NCBI RefSeq assembly: GCF_000020665.1
Contig: NC_011071.1
Coordinates: 4,020,501-4,084,500, forward strand
DNA length: 64,000 nucleotides
Source: Stenotrophomonas maltophilia R551-3
Lineage (GTDB): Bacteria; Pseudomonadota; Gammaproteobacteria; Xanthomonadales; Xanthomonadaceae
Direction: 5' to 3'
The notes under the pieces are model-generated. The model saw nothing but the letters and a program-made list of their open reading frames with translations. It did not search any database and had not been told where the DNA came from. Below, one piece after another: positions 57,272-64,000 of the stretch. The number at the start of each line of letters is the position of its first letter. Positions within the stretch are counted from its first letter, which is position 1. Both the position numbers and the translations under genes were made by a program.

Positions 57272-57975
57272 AGCACCTGGACCTCGGCATCGAAGCGATA
57301 GCCCTCGCCACGCAATGTCTGTACCAGGGCTTCAGCGCCGGGCGCGGCCTGCCCCAGCTTGCGACGCAGGCGGCTGATTGCCAGGTCGATGGCACGATCC
57401 ACGCTGTCGCTCGGCTCGCTGCGGCTCAGCTGCAGCAGCTGCTCGCGCGCCAACACCCGCCCTGGACGTTCGGCCAGCACCAGCAGAAGAGAGAACTCAC
57501 CACGGCTCAGTACCAGCTCCGCTCCATCCGGTGCGATCAGGCGGCGCTGTTCGGGCAGCAGCCGCCAGCCGGCGAAGCGCATCTCACTCGCCACCTGGGT
57601 GCGCAGCTTGTCCTGCCGGCGCAGCAGCGCACGCACCCTTGCCAGCAGCTCACGCGGATCGAACGGCTTGGCCAGGTAATCATCCGCGCCCATCTCCAGA
57701 CCGATCACCCGGTCCGGGGCACTGCCCATCGCCGACAGCATCAGGATCGGGATCGCCCGTGCCTGCAGCCGGCGGCAGACCGACAAGCCATCCTCGCCGG
57801 GCATCATCCAGTCGAGGATGATCACATCCGGTCGTTCGGCCTGCAGCAGCATATCCAACGCCATGGCACCGGCCGCCACGCGCACCTGGTAGCCATGCAG
57901 CAGCAGGCAGTCGGCGATGGCGTCTCGGATGCTGGCGTCGTCATCGACGACGATGACCCGGGCGGGAGCGTTCAT
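57268..57975 (-). CDS. OmpR/PhoB-family response regulator
   Basis: 235 residues. The receiver domain has the acidic pair in VVDDDAS (10-13), phospho-acceptor D55 in VIILDWMMPGEDG, T/S switch at LMLSAMGS, and K in DDYLAKPFDP. The C-terminal winged helix (~135-230) contains SRGEFSLLLVLAERPGRVLA, and the recognition helix is in DSVDRAIDLAISRLRRKLG. It is divergent from the aspartyl-protease-like gene, and the shared 107-bp intergenic region carries GTATCA direct repeats that are candidate binding sites. Confidence 0.94.
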   Translation of the reverse strand: MNAPARVIVVDDDASIRDAIADCLLLHGYQVRVAAGAMALDMLLQAERPDVIILDWMMPGEDGLSVCRRLQARAIPILMLSAMGSAPDRVIGLEMGADDYLAKPFDPRELLARVRALLRRQDKLRTQVASEMRFAGWRLLPEQRRLIAPDGAELVLSRGEFSLLLVLAERPGRVLAREQLLQLSRSEPSDSVDRAIDLAISRLRRKLGQAAPGAEALVQTLRGEGYRFDAEVQVL

Positions 57976-57982
57976 GTGCTCA

Positions 57983-58014
57983 GTATCAGCCAGCTGTGTA
58001 TCAGGACGGTATCA
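57983..58014. promoter_or_regulatory. GTATCA direct repeats in the regulator/protease intergenic region
   Basis: GTATCA occurs at 57983-57988, 57998-58003 and 58009-58014. The last two are 11 bp apart, one helical turn, which is the usual spacing for tandem OmpR-type monomers. All three have the same orientation. Confidence 0.55.
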
Positions 58015-58082
58015 ACGCCGATATTCCCGCGATACGCCCGTGCCCGCCAATGGGCTCTCCACCCTCACTGCGGAGACATCCC

Positions 58083-59009
58083 GTGCGCCTCACCCTGCTT
58101 CCCCTGCTTGCTGCCTCGCTGCCTGCGCTGGCGGCCGATGCTCCCGAACACGTACTGCCGATGTGGATGCAGGGGGGTCATCCGGCCGTGGCTGTCTCGC
58201 TGGACGGGCGTGCCGAACCACTGCGTTTCGTGGTCGACAGTGCGGCCGGTGCAACCCTGGTGGATGACCGTGTGGCCCGGCGCTATGGCCTGGAAGACAC
58301 CGATGCGGCGGTTTCGCATGCCCAGGGTGCCAGCGCAAAGGCGGCCGCGCTGCGGAGGATGCGCACCACCTCCTGGCGGCTGGGCAGCTGGCAGCTGCAG
58401 GCCAGCGGCACGCAGGCCGACCTGTCCTCGTTGGCGAAGGATGATGAAGCGGCCATTGATGGCCTGGTCGGCAACGACCTGACCGGGCGCTGGGACACGC
58501 GTTGGGACTTCGGCCGTGGCGAGCTTGCCTTGTGGACGCCGGGGCGTCTCGCGCTGGATGGAAACGGCTGCCAGGCCAATGCCCTGCCCGATCGCAGTGC
58601 CGGCCTGCGCCAGTTCGGCTTCATCACGCTGGCGCTGGGCGAGACCGGTGTGGAAGCCATCGCCGTGGTCGATACCGGCGCGGCGCAGACCGTGCTCAAT
58701 GCCGAAGCCGCCCGTGCGCTGGGCGTGCGCACCGACGGCAGCGACATCCGCGTGCGGGTACGTGAGAAGGGCACCGAGGGCCTGGGCGGCGGGAAGCAGG
58801 CCACCTGGCTGTACACCCTGCCGAGCATGACCAGCGCTGGCTGGCGGCATCCACCGATGGAAGTCCGGATCAGTGAACTGCCCGTGTTCAAGGCGATCGG
58901 CCTCGAGACACGACCCGCGCTGATTCTCGGCGCCGACGCCATGCAGGGTGGACAGGTGGACATCAGCGCCGGGGCGTCACGCATCTGCCTGCGCCGGCCG
59001 GCCCGCTGA
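58083..59009 (+). CDS. exported retropepsin-like aspartyl protease family protein
   Basis: 308 residues from GTG 58083 with GGAG 7 nt upstream. A signal peptide (VRLTLLPLLAASLPALA) is followed by two tandem retropepsin-like units. The first has FVVDSAAGATLVDD (D52, degenerate DSA for DTG). The second has AVVDTGAAQTVLNAEAA (intact DTG-A near residue 200), with GLVGNDLTG and LILGADAM as the hydrophobic-hydrophobic-Gly partners. A pseudo-dimer with one degenerate site might act as protease or scaffold. It is divergent from the two-component system, so it may be a regulated target. Confidence 0.8.
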   Translation: MRLTLLPLLAASLPALAADAPEHVLPMWMQGGHPAVAVSLDGRAEPLRFVVDSAAGATLVDDRVARRYGLEDTDAAVSHAQGASAKAAALRRMRTTSWRLGSWQLQASGTQADLSSLAKDDEAAIDGLVGNDLTGRWDTRWDFGRGELALWTPGRLALDGNGCQANALPDRSAGLRQFGFITLALGETGVEAIAVVDTGAAQTVLNAEAARALGVRTDGSDIRVRVREKGTEGLGGGKQATWLYTLPSMTSAGWRHPPMEVRISELPVFKAIGLETRPALILGADAMQGGQVDISAGASRICLRRPAR

Positions 59010-59036
59010 GCGCCGGCCGACGCCATTCCTACTGTG

Positions 59037-60065
59037 CTACCAGTCCATCACCCGCGGCGCCGGCCCCGGGTGCGACGGGAACAATGGCAGCACCTCTTCG
59101 GCCAGTTCCTGCAGCACCTCATCTGCGGGCCGATCGGCGAACTGGATGCCCAGCGCGGCGTGGTTGACGCCTGCCCGCTGCCAGGCCTGCAGCAGGTCGA
59201 TCAGGCCCTTGCGGCCGGTGCGCAGGGTATAGCCCCCTTGCAGCGGCGTGCGTGGATGATCCGGGTCATCCACCAGGTCGATCCATTCGTTGGTCACGTG
59301 CGGGCGGAAGCCGCCGTCCGGGATCAGCGCGCGCCACGCGCGGATCTTCGCGGCCAGCCGTTGCGGACCGGCATCGTCATGGGTGGCCTCGGGATAGGTC
59401 AACCAGCCATCGGCATGCTGGCCGATCCACTCCAGCGGCTGGCGTGCGCCACCGGTGACAACCAGCGGAATGCGGCCACTGACCGTAGGCGGCAGCAACT
59501 GCACGCCCTGCTCGGCCCAGGCATGCGTCATCCGCCCGTCCGCGCCCGGCTGCAGCCAACGGCGCATTTCACCCATGGCGCTGGCGAAGCGCTCACCGCG
59601 CGCCGCGTGCTCCAGTCCGTAGGCGGGAAACTCCAGCGGACGATCACCGGAGGCAACGCCCATCACCAGGCGGCCACCGGACAGCTGATCGACCGACGCC
59701 GCCGTCTTGGCCAGATCGATCGGATGGCGCAGCGGCAACACCACGCTGCCGGTGGCCAGCGCTACGCGCTGCGTGCGCGCCGCCAACCATGCAAGGTAAG
59801 TGAACGGGTCGAACAGCTGCCCCGCATCGCCGAACATCGGGTCGTACAGCGGCACATCACGCACCCACACCGCAGCAAAGCCGTGGCGGTCGATGTCCTC
59901 CACCAGCCGCGCCTGGCCCTGCAGCACGGCCATGTCACCCTGATAGAAGCGCAATGGCAGGTAGATGCCCAGGGTCAGTGCATCGGCACGGAACATGCGC
60001 TGGTAGCCCGGGTGCATGGCAAAGGCCGGGGCCGACGCACCCGGCATCACGATGGAGTCGTTCAT
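59037..60065 (-). CDS. LLM-class flavin-dependent oxidoreductase
   Basis: 342 residues in a luciferase-like TIM barrel that binds FMN or F420. The N-terminal LGIYLPLRFYQGDM, FAAVWVRDVPLYDPMFGDAG, LATGSVVLPLRHPIDLAK, SGGRLVMGVASGD and the late TYPEATHDDAG block are present. The substrate is unknown; such proteins include monooxygenases for aromatic or sulfur compounds. The start MNDSIVMPG lies 13 bp after the stop of the GST gene upstream, so the two form an operon that faces the divergent LysR regulator. Confidence 0.88.
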   Translation of the reverse strand: MNDSIVMPGASAPAFAMHPGYQRMFRADALTLGIYLPLRFYQGDMAVLQGQARLVEDIDRHGFAAVWVRDVPLYDPMFGDAGQLFDPFTYLAWLAARTQRVALATGSVVLPLRHPIDLAKTAASVDQLSGGRLVMGVASGDRPLEFPAYGLEHAARGERFASAMGEMRRWLQPGADGRMTHAWAEQGVQLLPPTVSGRIPLVVTGGARQPLEWIGQHADGWLTYPEATHDDAGPQRLAAKIRAWRALIPDGGFRPHVTNEWIDLVDDPDHPRTPLQGGYTLRTGRKGLIDLLQAWQRAGVNHAALGIQFADRPADEVLQELAEEVLPLFPSHPGPAPRVMDW

Positions 60066-60078
60066 GAGCGTCGTCTCC

Positions 60079-60714
60079 TTACGGGCCGGTGGCCGGTTCG
60101 GGCAGCTGCACGCCGCGCTGTACCGCAGGGCGTGCGGCAACGCGCGCGTACCACGCGCTCAGATGGCGATGCTGCGAGATATCGATATCGATGATGTGGG
60201 CGATATGCAGCCAGCCGAAGTGGGCGATGTCGGCGATCGAGTACTGGTCACCGGCCAGCCACTCGCGCCCGTGCAGGCGCTGGTCGAGCACGGCGAACAG
60301 ATCGTCGCTCAACCTTCGATAGCGTTCGATTGCGGCCATGTCGGGCCGTTGTGCGAAGTACTCGAAGTGCACGCGCTGGCCGAGGATCGGGCCGACGCTG
60401 GCGGCATGAAACATCAACCAGGTCAATGCCTGCCAGCGTGCAGACGGCTCGGAAGGCAACAACGCGTTGCCCTGCTCAGCCAGGTACATCAGGATCGCCG
60501 CGGATTCGAAAATGACGATGCCACGCGCGCGATCCTCCAGCACCGGGATGCGGCCATGCGGATTGAGCCGCAGGAATTCGGGATGTCGGTGCTCGCCTTC
60601 GTCGATGCGGACGTGATGCAGGCGATACGGCAGGCCCAGTTCTTCCAGCGCGATGGTGGCCTTGAAGCCATTGGGCGAGCTGTCGGTGTACAGGTGCAGC
60701 GAAGGTTCGTTCAT
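60079..60714 (-). CDS. glutathione S-transferase family protein
   Basis: 211 residues beginning MNEPSLHLYTDSSPNGFKAT. The thioredoxin-like domain has LNPHGRIPVLEDRARGIVIF with cis-Pro, then ESAAILMYLAEQ. The C-terminal helical domain carries GREWLAGDQYSIADIAHFGW, the N-capping Asp motif. The SSPNGFK N-terminus resembles Nu/YfcG-type GSTs (disulfide-bond reductase activity). It is the first gene of the GST-LLM operon. A LysR gene is divergent, with a TTGAGCC/GGCTCAA palindrome between. Confidence 0.87.
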   Translation of the reverse strand: MNEPSLHLYTDSSPNGFKATIALEELGLPYRLHHVRIDEGEHRHPEFLRLNPHGRIPVLEDRARGIVIFESAAILMYLAEQGNALLPSEPSARWQALTWLMFHAASVGPILGQRVHFEYFAQRPDMAAIERYRRLSDDLFAVLDQRLHGREWLAGDQYSIADIAHFGWLHIAHIIDIDISQHRHLSAWYARVAARPAVQRGVQLPEPATGP

Positions 60715-60860
60715 GGGGTTCCTGGACGGCAGGGAGCGACGGCACGCGCCAGCCTTCGATGCACGAGGGCCGACGATGCGGAAACAGGCGCTGCAGCAGC
60801 CGTGCAGGCAGTCTAGGAAAAGCCGGCGTGGCGTGGAAACGATGTCTTCTGCACGGGGAG

Positions 60861-60875
60861 TTGAGCCTGGCTCAA
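60861..60875. promoter_or_regulatory. putative LysR operator palindrome
   Basis: TTGAGCC-T-GGCTCAA is a perfect 15-bp palindrome midway between the divergent GST and LysR genes, with the T-Nx-A form of LysR-type sites. Confidence 0.55.
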
Positions 60876-60962
60876 CTTGCGAGGCAGGTGCGCGACAGCC
60901 TGCGCCACGGCCGATATGCTGTCGCCGCGCGGTGGATGCCGGCGAAGCAACGGGAGAACGGA

Positions 60963-61850
60963 ATGGGTGCGGTTTTGCCGCTGCTGGGCCTGCGGGCCTT
61001 TGTTGAAACCGGCCGCCACGGCAGCCTGACCGCTGCCGCCGAAGCGATGGGGGTGACACCCGGCGCAATCAGCCAGCAGCTGCGACAGCTGCAGGAACGC
61101 CTGGGCGTGAACCTGTTCGATCGCACCCGTCATGGCGTGGTGCTCAGCGCGGCGGGCGCGCGCGTGTACCCGGAACTGCTGCTGGCTTTCGAGCAGATCG
61201 CACAGAGCCTGCAGACACTCGAACGCTGGGAAACGCGGCGCACGCTGCGTATCAGCGCCGCACCCAGTTTCGCCGCGCAATGGCTGGCGCCACGCCTGGG
61301 CGAATTCAGCGCACTGCAACCGCAGGTGGATGTGCAGCTCGATGCCAGCCCGGCGCTGGCCGACCTGCGCCGCGATGGTGTGGACATCGCGATCCGCCAC
61401 GGGCTGGGGCGCTACCCCGGCCTGCATGCAGAGCATCTGCTGGCGCCGGTGCTGCTGCCAGTGGCCAGCCCTGCGCTGCTTTCCAGCGCCCCCGCCGTGG
61501 GCACCGTGCAGGATTGCCTGCAACTGCCGCTGCTGCAGGATGCCGATCGCAGCGACTGGCGGCTGTGGTTCCAGGCACTGGGTCTGGCAACCGATGATCG
61601 ACTTGAGCGCGGCCCTGCTTTCGATGACGACCTGTTGCTGATCCGTGCGGCGGTGGCCGGGCAAGGCATCGCGCTGGTACGCGACATTCATGCGGCCGAA
61701 GAACTGGCCAATGGGCACCTGCAGGTGGTGATCGACCAACCATGGCCGCAGGCCTTCGCCTACTACGCAGTGACGCGCGCCGATGCAGATGGCAATCCGG
61801 CGCTGCCTGCCTTCCTGGCGTGGTTGCGCGCAGCGCTGCAGGGCCAGTAG
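60963..61850 (+). CDS. LysR-family regulator (GcvA-like branch)
   Basis: 295 residues. The N-terminal winged HTH (~6-64) includes LRAFVETGRHGSLTAAAEAM and TPGAISQQLRQLQERLGVNL. The C-terminal periplasmic-binding-like effector domain begins TLRISAAPSFAAQWLAPRLG, where SFAAQWLAPRL is characteristic of the GcvA/AmpR branch. It is divergent from the GST-LLM operon, which it most likely controls together with its own gene. ATG 60963 has GGGAGA upstream; the frame extends 68 codons more. The TAG stop lies in a SMAG tip. Confidence 0.92.
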   Translation: MGAVLPLLGLRAFVETGRHGSLTAAAEAMGVTPGAISQQLRQLQERLGVNLFDRTRHGVVLSAAGARVYPELLLAFEQIAQSLQTLERWETRRTLRISAAPSFAAQWLAPRLGEFSALQPQVDVQLDASPALADLRRDGVDIAIRHGLGRYPGLHAEHLLAPVLLPVASPALLSSAPAVGTVQDCLQLPLLQDADRSDWRLWFQALGLATDDRLERGPAFDDDLLLIRAAVAGQGIALVRDIHAAEELANGHLQVVIDQPWPQAFAYYAVTRADADGNPALPAFLAWLRAALQGQ

Positions 61851-61869
61851 ATCCACGCCATGCGTGGAT
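61847..61869 (+). repeat. SMAG element carrying the LysR stop
   Basis: GTAGATCCACGCCATGCGTGG followed by AT. The TAG (61848-61850) ends the LysR gene. Confidence 0.88.
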
Positions 61870-61880
61870 GATTCCCCCGC

Positions 61881-62492
61881 TTACCGCGCCTGCTCGAAGA
61901 ACATCAGGTACACCAGCCGGCCGTTGTCCGGACGGTCACCGAATGCCGGGCCGGCGGTGTGCCAGAACCAGGGCCGCAGCAGCACCAGGCGGTTGAAGCG
62001 CATCGGGATGCGCATCGTCATCTCCCACTGGCTGTCGTCGCTGCTGTCGCGCTCGATGATGTCGCGGTGCATGTCGCCGCCATTGGCATAGCCCAACGCG
62101 GCCAGCTCGCTGGCGTCCAGGGCCATCCGTTCGGTGTTGGTGCGGCGATGACGGAAGAACTCGGTGCCGCCCTCGCAGTGCTCTGGTGCGCTCAGGTAGA
62201 GAATGCCGGACCAGTGCGAGTGATCGGTGTGCACTTTCGCGCGGCCGACATCCCCGGCCAGGGTCAGACGGAATTTGCCATGCGACTGCAGTGGGTTGAC
62301 CGGTCGCAACGGTTCATTGACCAGCCGCGACGCAGCTTCGGACAGGCCGTCCAGCTCCAGCCGCTCCAGTGAGTTGCGACCGGGGAATGCACCTTCCTGC
62401 GCCGGGTAGGTCAGGCCCAGTGCCGCCTGGCGCAGCCCCTGCGCATCGGCCGGGGAGAGGAAGTCGTCAACGACAATGAACGAGGTAGGCAT
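61881..62492 (-). CDS. 2OG-Fe(II)-oxygenase-like protein (DUF6445 type)
   Basis: 203 residues from MPTSFIVVDDFLSPADAQGL. A jelly-roll fold is suggested by KVHTDHSHWSGILYLSAPEH (H-x-D metal ligands), GGTEFFRHR and the distal VLLRPWFWHTAGPAFGDR (second His), with R in GRLVYLMFFEQ. This set matches prolyl-4-hydroxylase-like dioxygenases grouped as DUF6445, some linked to tryptophan-halogenase clusters. The substrate here is unknown. It is convergent with LysR and follows groL on the same strand. Confidence 0.78.
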   Translation of the reverse strand: MPTSFIVVDDFLSPADAQGLRQAALGLTYPAQEGAFPGRNSLERLELDGLSEAASRLVNEPLRPVNPLQSHGKFRLTLAGDVGRAKVHTDHSHWSGILYLSAPEHCEGGTEFFRHRRTNTERMALDASELAALGYANGGDMHRDIIERDSSDDSQWEMTMRIPMRFNRLVLLRPWFWHTAGPAFGDRPDNGRLVYLMFFEQAR

Positions 62493-62539
62493 GGTCACCG
62501 AGCGTAGCGATGCGCTGCCGTGGCGGCAACCTGGCAACG

Positions 62540-62564
62540 AAAAACCCCGCCTTGCGGCGGGGTT
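62540..62564 (-). terminator. Rho-independent terminator of groL
   Basis: AACCCCGCC-TTGC-GGCGGGGTT, with a T-tract (TTTTTCG) on the minus strand, 62 bp beyond the groL stop. Confidence 0.88.
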
Positions 62565-62585
62565 CTTCAGTGCAGCAGGGAAGCG

Positions 62586-62608
62586 TGCCGACCAGGGTCG
62601 GCAGCTAC
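62586..62608 (-). repeat. SMAG-like element, CTGCCGACC type
   Basis: Minus-strand GTAGCTGCCGACCCTGGTCGG then CA, between the groL stop and its terminator. Confidence 0.7.
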
Positions 62609-62625
62609 CGGTGCAGGCGCGGACC

Positions 62626-64000
<1,375 letters not shown>

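Overview
This 64 kb window is high-GC, gene-dense chromosomal DNA from a gammaproteobacterium of the Xanthomonadaceae, almost certainly Stenotrophomonas (S. maltophilia group). The evidence is the dprA-smg-topA and def/fmt-rsmB clusters, an adaptor plus two-pump RND operon matching SmeIJK, and many short GTAG-tipped palindromes of the kind described in S. maltophilia as SMAG elements. Almost all of it is core chromosome. Only the first ~1.7 kb, next to a tRNA-Ile2 (CAU) gene, looks accessory.

Layout. 1-1.8 kb: a membrane-anchored protein cut by the left edge, an octapeptide-repeat (xYTGPGGG) protein, an orphan VbhA-type antitoxin and tRNA-Ile2. 1.9-10.3 kb: a HipA/YjjJ-type kinase with TTACGTAA operators, rpoD, dtd, an LpxL-type acyltransferase, GTP cyclohydrolase II and two PH-domain membrane proteins. 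10.3-16.5 kb: a surface polysaccharide/LPS island (glycerophosphotransferase-like, GT2, GT4, WaaL-like, ArnT-like). 16.5-19.4 kb: rsmB, fmt, def. 19.5-27.6 kb: LysM protein, dprA, smg, two GYF-domain proteins, topA, tsaC. 27.7-35.7 kb: DUF4124 proteins, an SDR, a small lipoprotein, sppA, a MATE pump, DUF3106 and a partner. 36-44 kb: priA behind a DnaA-box palindrome, a GST, a NYN-LOTUS protein, NDH-2, small proteins, and a tandem glycine riboswitch driving a YicG-type channel. 44.3-51.7 kb: smeI-smeJ-smeK. 52.5-53.8 kb: aroG with an aromatic-amino-acid attenuator. 53.9-62.5 kb: AlkD-like/MarR pair, a two-component system divergent from an aspartyl-protease-like protein, LLM oxidoreductase-GST with a divergent LysR regulator, and a 2OG-oxygenase-like protein. 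62.6-64 kb: the 3' part of groL, cut by the right edge.

The points I rate most interesting are these. (1) A 25-codon leader peptide with the run FYWYYF, followed by a terminator, lies upstream of aroG. (2) GTAG-tipped palindromes repeatedly supply the TAG stop codon of the gene they follow; I count eight cases. (3) A GGGGTC-type repeat pair sits in frame inside the pump gene smeJ. (4) A ~100 bp relict of an RND pump C-terminus lies between repeats. (5) Two perfect DnaA boxes face each other upstream of priA. (6) TTACGTAA palindromes flank the HipA-like gene. I see no CRISPR array, insertion sequence or prophage. The window's 'new system' candidates are therefore regulatory and repeat-driven rather than a large gene cluster.
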